This document shows, piece by piece, positions 1-12,208 of a stretch of 64,000 bases of DNA. A program made the position numbers and the translations under genes. Positions within the stretch are counted from its first letter, which is position 1. Every line of letters starts with the position of its first letter. The stretch is from Albugo candida (taxonomy: Eukaryota > Oomycota > Peronosporomycetes > Albuginales): the NCBI GenBank assembly GCA_040437565.1, contig JBDOQK010000003.1:372001-436000 (forward strand), written 5' to 3'. A model generated the notes under the pieces. That model was not told where the DNA came from. It made no database searches and saw nothing but the letters and a program-made list of their open reading frames with translations.

Positions 1-99
1 TGCATCGTGTATGACCAAACCTCGAAGCCAATTGGGATTGTAGTTTCCAAACCCGTGGGAAGAACGATTTGTGACGGACGACGATCATCTGCCGCTTGA
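1..99 (+). CDS. Possible C-terminal exon of a gene entering from the left
   Basis: Frame 1 is open from the first base and stops at 97-99, giving 32 residues that start CIVYDQTSKPIGIVVSKPVG and end in a serine/alanine-rich tail. The composition looks coding, but the piece is short and I do not recognise it. It could be the last exon of a gene lying mostly outside the window, or chance. Confidence 0.25.
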   Translation, partial: CIVYDQTSKPIGIVVSKPVGRTICDGRRSSAA

Positions 100-1129
100 T
101 GGGACACTGTCAATTTATTACGACAAGAGACACTGATTGCACAGCCACAGCAATTACGTGTACGCTACATCACAAAGTGCATAGTATTAGCCGTTGCGCT
201 CAGCCAAAATATGGAAAAATTACTAACATGAATGTATTCCCTGATCTATGCAGCCGGAGCGATAAACACGATGCAACTGGATTTAGTGCTAAAAAGAAAA
301 GAATTGAGTCGCAACTTGCGATCCGTCGCAGGATCTCCAAAAAGGTTTTTTGTAGGTTTCGATTTGGAGCAAAGCGAACACAACGTCCGTTCACTCGGCT
401 CGATTTATTAGCAAGTATTTATATATCTATGATGGTGGACTCACAGAGAAATACTCTACACTCAGTGATGCACACGTAACTTGTGCGTAAAGGATAGCAC
501 ACAGCGCTTTATGTCCGCGTTTTTGCCACCAATCGAGCTATACGCCTGTAGTGTAGCAGTATACTATTGAGCACCGTAGCCTGCAAATCAGTGCACGATT
601 TTCCTACCAAGATAAAGGATAGCTCCGTTTCTCTCGAATAATCATCAGATGCGACGAATGTTAATGCTATGACACTTCGACTTTTTTTCGAAATTATTGC
701 TGTGATAAATGAGTTCATTTGAGACTGATCAAAGTATAGAATTCAGCTAGAAAGATAGATGAACCTGTAGGATCTATGAATCTGACTAATCTATTGGTCG
801 CCGGATAATCCGTTCGAAAGAAGTAGGAAGCGCATATGAAAAAAACAGGACGTCCTTCTCCAAGCACAAAACAAGCTTGACTTGCGTCTTCATTTATCAA
901 GACTACTAGTGACTACGACAGATTATCGTATCTCGCTCTTTTCGGTCGTCCCACGTTCTTCTTCTTCTGCGATTGCGCCTGATGTAAACACGATCTATCT
1001 TTTTCTTTTCTTGTCTTTGGATGTGCTTTCTCATTGTTCCCGAATCGCGAACGAATGCGATATATTGGAGGTAATTTAAAGGATTAATAACACCTGGAAT
1101 GAGGTTTACCTTACACTAAGCAAAGCAAA
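100..1129. other. No clear gene
   Basis: Both strands hold only short open frames without recognisable motifs. A frame at about 882-1079 is weakly coding-like and runs into a GT donor-like site, but no start or partner exon could be fixed. Confidence 0.3.
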
Positions 1130-1400
1130 ATGGATTCCATACTTGACAACTTGTGCTTACGCATGAGCGCTTTAAGTCTAGAAGAGAAACTAAGTCACAG
1201 TGTGAGCATAATCAATGCGCGTCATGTAAAAGATGGTTTCATCCTTCCGAGCAGCATTAATTGAGCAAAGAGAGAACTATCCTACCGCGAACTAGATGAC
1301 CTTTTGTTAAGTGTTCTTACATACAAAAAGGATCTTATCATAACGTCACGTCAGCTACGAGCGCACTCCGATCCCCCCGTACAATACGGTGCATTGTCTG
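1130..1400 (+). other. Coding-like short segments, unrecognised
   Basis: A 44-codon frame starting at 1130 (MDSILDNLCLRMSALSLEEK...) is followed, one frame over, by an open stretch at about 1288-1410 reading ...DDLLLSVLTYKKDLIITSRQ.... They could be exons of one short gene, but I found no junction that keeps the frame. The opposite strand from 1355 is open too, so strand assignment is uncertain. Confidence 0.25.
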
Positions 1401-2510
1401 AGCTTTCTACCTGACGTCTCCGAAGAGGCTTTTCTATGAGTGATACAATCTTCCGTAATATATGTTTTCATAGCATTCTGATCATTCTTCGCACTGATAT
1501 AATGCTGCTTCATAAAGATGCGTCTTTGCTCAGAAGCTGAAAGAATGTTATCAAGGAGGAGCTGCCTCGGAATGTGGACGATGTGAGCATAGTTGTAAAT
1601 TAGGCGAATGGATAAAGCAAAGTACATGTTTATTTCCAGGTAGAGCACGCTGCAACGCAATGTACTGGCGCCAGCCTTTTTAAATTAGCCGATCATCGCA
1701 CTTTGCTAGTAAGATTCAAATGTAGTATGCTTCCATAAAGTACATCGAGTTCGTAGACGTCTTTCTTCCCTGCGCATGTGCTTTTTCTTGCTCCCTCTAT
1801 TACAAATGCGATACTCGCATTTTTACCTTGAGACATGTTTTTTTGAGAAGAGAAATCTACTGAACTTGACAGACTTGGAGAAACGCAATGATCATCAAAT
1901 GCGGCAGTACATGAGGCTAACGAGTATTCAACCCTTTCTAGTCCTTTGCAGCGCCTGATAATAGGTGCGATTGCCCATATTCTTGGTCCATAGCTGCCTC
2001 TGTAAGCCGAGAAGCTCTAGTAAACGTTGAGAATACATGACTTGAAAACGCCAAGAAATCGGTGGATGTGCAAAGACGGACATGTATGCAGCATAATTAG
2101 CGTGGGCTGGTATGTGACTGGACACAAATGCATTCCGAACTTTATCGCTTCAGCAACATGTACGATATAGCGAGAGCTACCATTGGGTGGACAACAGCAT
2201 CTGGTTTATGTGCAAAAAATGCACACACAAAAGGATCAAATGCTTCGGGCTAGAGAATAGTTCGATTCCGCGTTAATTTAACGACCTCATCCATTGTCGA
2301 TGTCAGCTTGGCCGTCTCGAAAAGCGCAAGCATCAGCCAAACGCGGACCAATTCAGTATCCATGTCTTACCAAGAACAGCACGAGATTCAAAATGTTAGC
2401 AGAAACATAACGTGAGGGTAGCAGTCGACCTCCCGAATTGCGTTCCTTGAAGCGATCACAGATAACGAGATTACGAATTCTGAGGTGCCATTTGCCACTC
2501 TGAACACATT
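1355..2510 (-). pseudogene. Coding-like minus-strand segments of an unrecognised gene, probably decayed
   Basis: At least three minus-strand stretches look protein-coding: 1355-1660 (contains HIPRQLLLDNILSASEQRR), 1928-2140 (contains AHANYAAYMSVFAHPPISW) and about 2140-2360 (starts MDTELVRVWLMLALFETAK). The last two abut with a one-base frame change, and an in-frame stop lies inside the third. Either introns were missed or this is a decayed gene; the helical, hydrophobic composition suggests a HEAT- or PCI-like repeat protein, which is only a guess. Confidence 0.3.
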
Positions 2511-2880
2511 GCTTCAACGCAAATTATCTCCACATCGATCCTTCACTTTGATCGCCAAGCTACAATTTCAAAAAAGTGGGTACTTGAGATCGTCTGAGTC
2601 ACCAAGAAGCATCATGTTCGCTCAATCAGAGCACTTATGAAGTCTTCACGCCTCTTTTATTGTCAAATGCGGCAACATGCGAGCAATGAAAGTCATATAA
2701 AATGAAGCATGTATTGGTCATGAGATTCACTCAGTCAACTTGCTAAGCTTCATCTTGATCTAACTCACAAGCCATTAAGCAAGATGCTTATAGTGCAGTG
2801 ACTCCTACTCTGTGATGTCTGTCACAGAGCGTCCGATAGTATACATTTCATTTCATGTTGGTTCGTGCAGTCTTCTATGT

Positions 2881-3117
2881 ATTTTGATGTAAAAACACTT
2901 GATGTGAAAAAGCTAGGCGATGGAATACCGAGGATGAGATTTGCGCAGAGCTTGATGATGCCACATACTTTGATTTGTTCGCATCTCTGGTCCTGCATAG
3001 AAAATCAGTAGAAAGAGACATGATCTGAAGTCAAAGAGGACTGCGCGAAAATATGATTGCTGCACTAGAAACTGAATTTGAAAAGTCAAACTGCAATACT
3101 TCTGTGGAAATAGAGTA
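2881..3117 (+). pseudogene. Coding-like plus-strand 3' end, unrecognised
   Basis: A plus-strand frame reads ...TEDEICAELDDATYFDLF..., passes one in-frame TGA near 3028, and continues as ...ENMIAALETEFEKSNCN... to a stop at 3115-3117. It ends about 60 bp from the end of the valyl-tRNA synthetase gene, tail to tail with it. The composition is convincingly coding; the internal stop means a missed intron or a decayed gene. Confidence 0.35.
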
Positions 3118-3177
3118 ATATTCTAGAATATAGCTTGAAACATATGCTAGAGTCTTTATACTGAGCATACCTCTTTT

Positions 3178-6100
3178 TCAGCTTTGCCGTAAGAACTCTA
3201 TGGCATCAAGACTTTTTCTTAATGCAGTCAACTCAATCTTGAGTTTCGCTAAGCGATTCGAAGATTGTGCCTGGACATCCTCTGGCACTTGAGATGCATA
3301 ATGCGGTTGCTTTACTTGTAACGTGAGCTGATCGATGGTCATCTTGCATTTTCCGAGTCTCTTTTCGAGACGTTCTGCTTCAGCTGCTACACGACCCATA
3401 ATATCCTTGGATTTTGGTACCGGAATTATAACTGAACAAGCAAAGATATAAGCGACCTTCTTGCATCAGGCCTTGCTTACCTTGGCATTTGTTCGTAGCA
3501 TTGTAGGTCAAAATGGCCTCCCTGTCAGCAAACTTTTCAGTGTCCCATTTGAGGTGGATGACCACTTTTGCTTGTGATTCAAGGCTGTGCTTATACTGTT
3601 GCAGCATTCGTAACATTTCGATGTCTTTGCACGCTAAAAGCACATCCCTTACGAAACCAATGATCAGATCTCCAATCTCACATAGCTGGATGTATAATGT
3701 GCACATACATCTTGTTCGTGTTCAGGCCAGTCACTTTTCTAAATGTTTGAACGAGCGAGCGAAGCCCACGCAATATGTCCAGCACAATCTATCACAAGTG
3801 TGTAAAGTCGGTTCAAGAAGCATTCAAGTACGTACCTCAAAGCTAGTCTCAGCTCTGACATCGATCCAGAATTTGGAATTTTCTTTTGTGGGGTACGCAG
3901 CCGAAAGAATGGAGTTCAAGTCGCTCGTTTCTGAAGTTTTATATAGGTTCAAGCGTTGCCTAAAAGGACAGTATGAGCTTGAGAACGTGTTGATATCGAA
4001 TCGTACCATAACTCCTCTGTCAAGAATGGTGCAAATGGATGTAAAAGGCGCATCGAACATTCCAGACATTCTAAAAGAGTTGTTAAAGCGCATTGCTTCC
4101 GCTTCTTTGCATCGCAGTCCGATGCACTTGTGTCGGTATGACTTTGATACAAAATTGATTTGCTGAATTCAATGTAAACGTCACAAAGATCTTGTACGAA
4201 AAATTGTTGGATTGCTGCAACGCTTGACGCAAAGCGGTTTGTCGAAAGTCCCAAATTGCATGCTTCCACACTACGAGCCTATATGTCAGCCACGTGGCTC
4301 AAAATTATGATTCCCATACATCTCGTAAACAGCACTCACCAATCGACTCAAAATCCATCGATCGCTAATTGTCATTTGATCCCTTAAATCTTCGAGGGCA
4401 ATCCTTTCTGTCAGACATTGATCGTTCGCTTTTAGTAGAGGTAGAGCGTATCGCACTGCATTCCATATTTTGTTGCAAATATGGCGATACGATATCACGC
4501 GATTTACATCCATGTTGATTTGACGACCTGGAATTCGAATATTGATTGAAAAGGGATCCAGAAAAGGAAAATCATGGTCAACCTTGCTGTAAGTATGAGG
4601 TCAGTGTCAAGCGTAATGCGTCAGCGCCACACTGCGGAAGTCCATTGGGAAACTCTTGACGTAAAGTTTTCTCGGCAATCTCACGCTCTCTATCAGGGAG
4701 ATTCCCATGCTATTTGTACGCTTGTGCATCAGCATCCAGCACTTTGCTTGCAGTAAAATCTGTACCTTCACTTCATGAAGCAATTGTTCCAGCGTGGCTC
4801 CATGGATCACATGCAACGGATCCATAACATTTCCAAGACTTTTCGACATTTTCCGACCACTTTTATCTCGTACCATTGGATGGAGGAGAATCTTCTTGAA
4901 TGGAATTGTTCCCGAGAGCTGATACTCGCAGGTGAGAAACTACCACATATGACCACATCGCGTTGTACCTCTTCGCAAAGCATCATCATCCTCGCAACCC
5001 AAAAAAACAGTATGTCAGATCCAGTCTCCATTAGTGATAATGGGTACGGTCCCTGTTTTCCACGTTAGCTGTAGTGTTATGATTCCAGAAACCATCACTG
5101 CAAAACCTCACACCTACATTCGAAGAGAGTGGGAGCAAAGCTGAACTGAACCAAGTGTCCAATACATCTTCATCCTGAACCAAATCGGCTTCAACAAAGG
5201 GTTGCTTGTATTTCTTTTCAGCTTGGGCAAGAGCTTCCTCAACAGAGGCCGCTACGATCCATGCATCATCATGATCAACATTCGAAATTCCCTGACTTTG
5301 CACTCGATAAGCCGGAATACGATGACCCCACCAAAGCTGTCGACTGATACACCAGTCGTGAGCATTATCGAGAAAGTGAAACCACGTGCTCATGTGATGC
5401 TTGGGTTCTATGTCAACAATTCCTTCACGGACATTGCTGGAAGCTCTCTTAGCCATGGCGTGCACACTTATAAACCATTGCGGCATCAATAATGGCTCGA
5501 TCAAATCACCCGACCTAGAGCATACCCTTATTGTGGTCGGATGATTTACCTACTTGAAGATTGTGAGCAAGTCACAAGATCGAGACTAGAAGACGGCTGT
5601 ACCTTGCCAACATATAAGTTCATTCGTTCAAGATCTTCAATAACTTGAGTGCGAGCCTTAAAGCGATCTAAGCCGAGATATTCGGATGGAACTTGCCCGT
5701 ACATGCATCCTTTCTGGTCCAGAACGGGTCGTTCCGGTAATTCATGACGTTGACCGCACTCAAAGTCATTTGCATCATGTGAGGGAGTTACTTTAACAAC
5801 GCCTGATCAAATCAGAGTGCTGATAGTGCTGCACATTGACACAAGATTAGTCTTACTGACCTGTGCCTAATTGCATATCGACAAGCGTATCATCCAAAAC
5901 GATTGGAATTCTATCCTTCGTGAAAGGGTGAATGACATGACCTCTATGGAAGGCTTCGTATCGAGCATCTTGCGGATGAATCGCGACGGCTACATCGCCA
6001 AATATCGTCTCAGGTCGAGTTGTATCAACTTCGAGGTATGTTCCAGGGTGACCCGCAACCTAGGAATAGATTCCCATTAGTATCACCTGGCTGCCAATAT

Positions 6101-6984
6101 TGTCTTGCTACAACCTCGTATCGGATACGATATATGACACCAAATTCCACTGAGGTCATTGATCCTGGAAGAAGTATTCTCGTAGGCTTTTCAATACTTT
6201 TCAATTCGACCTCAACATCGGATAAAGCTGTATTTAGAAAAGGACACCTCGGATGCTTCTTAGTGGTTTGACACGAAAAATGCGCTGCTTCGTGCATACC
6301 AGTTGATCATTCTCCTCTGCCTGAAAATCAATCCTTTCTCATACAACTGAACAAATGCCATTTTGACAGCATGGGACCTAGCAGACAATGTACGAATAAG
6401 GAATCAAGCATCATTCTCATATACACATACCGCTTCTCATCAAGAGTAAAGTATAGTTTCTGTCTGTCTAGCCTAGTTCCTAATTGCTCCATTTGATCAA
6501 GAATGCGGCTACCAAAGCGCTTCTTCCAGGACCATGTATTTTGAATGAATTCTTCTCTTCCCAAATCATGTCGCTTTACATCTTTTTTGAGAAGGTTACG
6601 TTCCACCACACTTTGTGTTGCGATTCCAGCATGATCAAGGCCGGGAATCCACGATACGTTCTTTCCTTGCATGCGATGCCATCGTATCAAAGCATCCTGT
6701 ATGGTGACCGTCAGTGCATGTCCAATATGCAGGGATCCTGTTATGTTGGGAGGTGGAAGTAGCAAAGAGAAGAGTCTTTGCGACGTCTTTTGCTTGCCCG
6801 AATCACTAAGCTCTTGCTGCCAAAACTGAGTCCAACCACTCTCCACAGCAATTGGATCATAGTTTGCTGCGAGTGGCTTTCTCCTCACTCTTTCATATAT
6901 AGAATCAGGCAAGGAAAACAAAGATCGATGAAAACGTGTAGGTTCTTTTAGTCGCCAGCAAGTAGCTCGTCGACACCACTGCAT
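3178..6984 (-). CDS. VARS: Valyl-tRNA synthetase (class I), probably mitochondrial or dual-targeted
   Basis: The enzyme attaches valine to tRNA-Val. The first exon (6431-6984) begins with a basic, hydroxylated leader that could be a mitochondrial presequence and carries the class I motif as [15 protein letters not shown]. Later exons encode [19 protein letters not shown] (editing-domain region), [43 protein letters not shown] and the KMSKS signature [15 protein letters not shown]; the anticodon-binding domain contains [12 protein letters not shown] and the C-terminus is the ValRS coiled coil. Introns that restore the frame are at 6378-6430, 6248-6299, 6060-6114, 5053-5117 and 4710-4765 (52-65 nt). 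I did not resolve all remaining junctions, but found no disabling change. The gene appears intact. Its 5' end and upstream region were copied to about 11.6-12.0 kb. Confidence 0.93.
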
Positions 6985-7640
6985 TTATTCCGTACTTAGC
7001 TCCGTACTTATGCTGCCAGCATGACAAGCATGCGTTATCATTGTAACTATGCATTATAGCAGTGCCTGTTAGCATTTCATGCGGAAATAAACAAAACTTT
7101 TCAAAGTAAGAAGTAACGGATTACGAGAATCAAGCATAGTATATTGCGATGCATCCAAAGGGTAGAATTGCCCATGCATTCGCCTTGTATTATTCAGCTT
7201 AACCAGACAATGACTGATGGATATATTCGTCTCGGGCACCGCTATTATGGTATACTTTTGTTATCCATGTGACTATGTGTGGACCTAAGGCAGACCAGCT
7301 GTACATATAAGCTACTCATTTTCCTGACAAGTGGTTTCGATACTGATTATCAGTGCCCACGTTGGACACTTCCTAAGTTTTGATTACGATCAATCGGACC
7401 GGATAGAGCCAGTATGGCTCGTTGAATGCATCTGTTCCTTCAGAATAGACAACAACAAGTAGAACCATGTCCCTCGACTCATTTGGAATCTCGCATTCAA
7501 AGTAGTGTTTTTCATATCTCACTTTGTGACATTATTGCTAACAAGATTACATCTATCGCAAGCATGGATATACCCGTTAATACTACTATACTTCATTATT
7601 TATACGTGAATTGAAGGTGGTGAATGATGGGAATAGTAAT
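6985..7640. other. Intergenic region upstream of valyl-tRNA synthetase
   Basis: The first 130 bp probably hold the synthetase promoter; they recur diverged at about 11.87-12.02 kb. Beyond that I see only short open frames and no recognisable gene. Confidence 0.4.
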
Positions 7641-7866
7641 TTAGGCACATTCACCTTAAAGGATCCTAATAGGAAACTAAGAAAACAGCGTAGTATTATA
7701 TCAGAGAACTGAGGGAAATGTGTTGAAATCTACCAAACAAGTAAGAAAATAAGGCAAAGTGTTGGAGTTTAACAACAAACGAAGGGAGACGCGTTGGATT
7801 GTATCAGAAAAGCGGGGAATAGCGTTAGATTATTTTCATCAAGAACCTTTGTTTGAGGTCTATCAG

Positions 7867-7966
7867 NNNNNNNNNNNNNNNNNNNNNNNNNNNNNNNNNN
7901 NNNNNNNNNNNNNNNNNNNNNNNNNNNNNNNNNNNNNNNNNNNNNNNNNNNNNNNNNNNNNNNNNN
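7867..7966. other. Assembly gap, 100 N, edges share 7 bp
   Basis: The same 7 bases (ctatcag) end the left contig (7860-7866) and start the right one (7967-7973). The inverted partner region near 23.48 kb runs straight through this point with no extra sequence, so the true gap is probably zero and the 7 bp counted twice. Confidence 0.8.
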
Positions 7967-8369
7967 CTATCAGGAAACAGAGGTTATTAAGAATGGGATT
8001 CTCATGGACAGGCGAATCCACAGAATTCTCTGTCGAGAGAAAGCTCTATTTTTGCTGATATCATTTGAGTCTCTCTTATCATTTGTGAATATGACTCTTT
8101 TAATGCACCCGACACTCAGCGCTGAAATGTTAGGCTTCGTTACATGTGCAGGGTTCTGGTCTTTTCAAAGTTGTCGCGTTTCAGTGTACCCGGAAATGAT
8201 TACATTGTGCAGTTTTACTATACCTGCTATATCGGTTCCAATCGTCTAAACGTTGAATGTTCCCGCATGTCCATCATTTCATCCCCGGAAAAGCAAACTT
8301 GGCAATGTAAGTATTTTCATTTCTAATACACTCTCGACTACTCACACCGTATCAAACCAATTGTTCAAA

Positions 8370-8821
8370 ATGGTTCGAATCAATTCTCACAGATTGGTAT
8401 TTGCCGCATCCGTATCGCTCCTCTTTGCTGGACAGCACCCAGCGCGGGGGCTACAAGCAAGTCCAGAAATAGAAAAGAACATTAAAGAATACCAATCTGA
8501 ATTGGAGTTTGCTGAAAAAAAACTAGCATCTGTTGATAGCCAAATCAAAACCGGTAATGTAACATTGTCCATCAATCGGAAGCTCGAATTATAATTTTCT
8601 TTACAATGTGATTAGCACCCTTCGAGAAAAAAAAACGTCTTGAAGAGGAGAAGGAGGCATGCAAGTACCGTATTGGCGAGATAAAGCATAAACTCGGCGT
8701 ATGGAAGAAGGAATCTCCCTCCGGTGTTAGCGGTTATAGCACTTCTACCGGTTCCAATACCGACGACTTCCCCGAAGGTCCAATTGATGATGCTTGCTCC
8801 GGAACCCCGAATAAGCTATAA
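8370..8821 (+). CDS. Small secreted protein, 129 residues
   Basis: Two exons (8370-8553 and 8616-8821) join across a 62-nt GT-AG intron and keep the frame to the stop. The protein starts MVRINSHRLVFAASVSLLFA, a typical signal peptide with a basic n-region, hydrophobic core and probable cleavage after the ARG or LQA segment. The mature part is a charged helical stretch (about residues 31-88, many E/K, heptad-like) followed by a serine/glycine/threonine-rich tail with two cysteines in total. I do not recognise a family. The size, signal peptide and lack of domains fit the loose class of small secreted proteins that oomycetes carry in quantity. No partner is visible at the corresponding place in the right arm of the inverted duplication. 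Confidence 0.75.
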
Positions 8822-8915
8822 TCATCCAAAATACATAGTTTTGTTTGGCCCCTAAACTTGTGGCAATTTGTTTCAGTGACCTTGCTACTACTGTATTGTC
8901 CGTGTAAAATTAAAG

Positions 8916-9015
8916 NNNNNNNNNNNNNNNNNNNNNNNNNNNNNNNNNNNNNNNNNNNNNNNNNNNNNNNNNNNNNNNNNNNNNNNNNNNNNNNNNNNNN
9001 NNNNNNNNNNNNNNN
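8916..9015. other. Assembly gap, 100 N
   Basis: The edges share no sequence, so its size is unknown. By comparison with the right arm, the right edge (9016) lies only about 26 bp from where the right arm carries its LINE insertion. Confidence 0.9.
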
Positions 9016-10350
9016 CTCGCTTAACGGATAATCGAGCGGACTAATCTCTATCGACAGCATTGAATGATTCTACGATTCAGTATTGATGTCTCGTCCCGAC
9101 CGACACTACCTAGCGTTCTATCTCCTTTACATCACCGTCACTAGCTGGACCTATACGTCAAAACCCAGATATTGTCTTTATAAATCACTTATCACAGAGA
9201 ATAGAGCTGCGGAATCAATTGCGGTCGGCGATCCGATTCCAGGAAGATTCTGAGTGTATTAAGATATGATGTGGGTCGAGATTTATTAGGACAAGATCAG
9301 TAGGCAAAGTGCCGAAATGGTCTGCTTCGTGTTACGTCTAAAAGAGTAGAATTTATTCCGTTCGATGATCCCAGATACGTCTTCACTTCTAACGTCTTTA
9401 ATTAGTTTGTCACAAACGAGACAAATTGGGTTACATAAGCAAACATAACCGAGGACAAAAAAGCTTTCTGCTCCTTCTCCTAATACGTAAGGGAATTTCA
9501 ATGTCATCTGAGCCTGCTTTAGAGCTGTTTTGTGATCTACTCAGTCTGATGAGCACCTAGGACAGGGCTTAAGTGTGTGGCCGAGCTTCGAGACACTGGA
9601 AAAAGGTGCTTCGCGTCAAAATGTTAATTTTACACGCATCTGATCCCGCAAGGACGACTTTAAGAGCAGGAATTTTGTAGCGCAAAGGTTTATCTAGGTA
9701 AATTCTCGAGGACTAGCAACAAAAGACTGAGATGCAATACGGAAGGCATAGAAGAGATGGAGTGTTACAGCGCAAGAAATGCAAAAGCGTGTATGATAAG
9801 ATCGTTACCTGGAGACGCGGCCAAAATCCCTCGGTGCAAAGTCACTCACTCAATTCCTGATCCCACTGCTTGACAGTGCTTCACCGCACAAAATCGACAA
9901 CGCACCAGTAGCTCATGCCAGACGTATATGACACGTCGAGACATATTCTGAATGATGGAGTTATTACGTCGTATGTGAGATTATCAACATCAAGCGGAGG
10001 GTTATGTTTGAGTTGAACCGATTCAAAAGACGCTTCCTTTCTATTTGAAAGTGACGTCGGATGAACAAACTTTTCCGATGACGTTTTCATTTTGTCCCTT
10101 TTCACTAAAATGCTCTAGGAAAATACATTGACATGATGAAATCTGCCTACCTTCCTGGTGGGTTGATTCATACTATTCCTTTATATTGACAGGCTAAAAG
10201 ACAAGTGCACTGAATCGTTTGAAAAGTTGATCAGGAGAAGCATTCCATGGTTTCCGTATGGCAAATGCCGTAGTGACAGAACCGTCGATCCCTGCAGGTG
10301 CATACGATTACGATTACTTGACTGTCTGATATGTAATAGGTGTCATCAAA
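9016..10350. repeat. Inverted-duplicate block with no intact gene
   Basis: Near-continuous reverse-complement match to 19870-21175. Both copies hold a matching open frame of about 69 codons (9881-10090 minus; 20099-20308 plus; MKTSSEK/MNNSSEK start). Between the copies I count about six amino-acid changes against two or three silent ones, which does not look like purifying selection. No transposase, domain or RNA gene was recognised. Confidence 0.7.
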
Positions 10351-11570
10351 TTAACTGGAGGCTTGTTTCACTATAGCTTGGATCTTCTTGAAAAGTCTAT
10401 AATCGCAAGTTGATTCAAAAGCGTTCATATTCCCATTTTGTCGTTTGCAATCAGCTGAGAGATAGGCGAATTTCTCTCCATGTCGCACTTACTTTGCGAC
10501 TGCCAAAAGTTGAGTGTTTGATATCTACTACTTACTTGGAGTCTATTGGGATGCGAAGACTGACGAACGCTGACTTCCTACCCTGTTGACAAGGCTTGAA
10601 GATGAGGTTTACAATCTGTTCGCAAATACACAAGATTCTCAGCATTTCCTCATCACGTCCCAATTTTGAATCTTTGACGCATCTTCCAACAGTTCATGGA
10701 CCCAGCAAAACCATCTCTGCTGCCACTTGTATCTATTTGGACCATCCAGCCAGCAAATTTAAATTTTTTTAGCATACACCTCACGTCACTTGAACACTAC
10801 GAGTGAGCCACGATCAACAAGAGTTCAACGAAGAAGACTATTTGAAAATGGACCACATGATGGAAACGCCAATATTTCGACTGGAAATCATCAAACTCGC
10901 CGGCTCACTCACCAGGTCCAAGCAGACAAATTGAGGTTGTCTCTATGCGATAACCTTGCGAAGAGGAGGGACCGCTCGATCCAACACCGATGTAGCATCA
11001 AGGGAATGGGCCAAATCGAGTCATAATCTCGACAGCGAGCGATATGAAACTTGAACGTAAGCCAATCGCGACGCAAAGATAAGACTTGTTGGGCCGTTCA
11101 CAAAGTGAGAAAATTGTATCTTGCGGCAATTTCGCTGACCCAACAAGCGTCAACGAGGAATGGGCAGAACGTACAAGTAAATCTTTCTTGCTAGACTAGA
11201 AAGTCACTCGGTGAATGACTTCGTGTTCCAGAGTGGCAGAAGTGATGAACCCGACATCGCCGGGATTTCTAGCAAGACGATAGTATTTGGCAAACATAAT
11301 CGCGGAAACGATGCAACGTTCACTTACTATTCTTTTTGGCACGATGAAGCAAACGATACAGGCTTCTATGTTCCTGGGAAGTGTGGTCGAGTACACAGAT
11401 ATCGACTTCTCATGCGCTTAAATGGCCCGTGCACACGAAAGAAGACTTCACACAAGAAGATAGATCAAACAATATATCTTATTGCACAGCATCTGTACTG
11501 TGGTCCCAGCAGTAAGAGAAGCAAAGACAGGAGATCGAATCAGCGGTATGATGGGAGAATCCACGATACT
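10351..11570. other. No recognisable gene
   Basis: Open frames are short. The longest (11211-11693 plus) partly overlaps the reversed valyl-tRNA synthetase fragment and is probably a shadow. Nothing else could be supported. Confidence 0.4.
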
Positions 11571-11574
11571 TTCA

Positions 11575-12020
11575 TTCCTTGCATGCGATGCGATCGTATG
11601 GAAGCATACTGTATGGTGACCGTTAATGCATGTCCGGTATGCAGGGATCCCTTTATGTTCGGAGGTGGAAGCGGCATCGAAACTCTATTTTAGACGTCAT
11701 GTGGTTTCCCGAATCACTTAACTCTTGCTGCCGAAATTGGGTCTACCCACTCTCTACAGCAACTGGATCATACTTTGCTCCAAAAGGCTTCTTTCATATG
11801 AAGGGAACCAAAGACTGTAAATCGTGTAGGTTTTCTCAGTCGCTATCAAGTAGTCGTCGACGCCACTTCATATATTCCGCACTTAGCTCCGTACTACGCT
11901 GCCAGCATGACGCAAAGTCGAAGAATGCGTCATCACTGTAATCACTCATTAGAGCAGTGTCCGATAGTGTTTTCATACAAAATAGACACAATACTTTCAA
12001 GTAAAATGTAAACGGAATAG
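11575..12020 (-). pseudogene. Valyl-tRNA synthetase 5'-end pseudogene fragment with upstream region
   Basis: This stretch aligns, in the same orientation and with about 15-20 percent change by eye, to 6650-7130: the first-exon part from the HIGH region outwards, the start region, and about 130 bp upstream. Shared landmarks include the segments around 11581-11660 (partner 6661-6745) and 11890-11910 (partner 6997-7025). The upstream non-coding part is included, so the copy arose from DNA and not from mRNA. It has lost the open frame and the rest of the gene. Confidence 0.8.
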
Positions 12021-12208
12021 TACAATCACTTGAACTAAGATGCATGGAGACGATTTAGCTTCCTGATAGAAGTGTATTCACCTTCTATTACAATGCGCGA
12101 AAGAAGGTAAATAAGACGCATACACGCAATGAGCGCGATAAATGCCATTATGACAGCACAACGACAATCGCCCTGGTATAGTGTAGTCACTCCATACTAT
12201 AAAGAAGC

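Noticed and set aside
3513-4166. 217-codon plus-strand frame
   Set aside because: Antisense shadow of the valyl-tRNA synthetase exons.
4690-4770. In-frame stop and frame change after the KMSKS motif, suggesting a broken valyl-tRNA synthetase
   Set aside because: A 56-nt GT-AG intron (4710-4765) whose acceptor contains the TAG removes both and restores [14 protein letters not shown].
9881-10105. 74-codon frame shared by both arms of the inverted duplication, as a possible conserved small gene
   Set aside because: The outermost start is GTG, and changes between copies are mostly amino-acid-changing, so it looks neutral.
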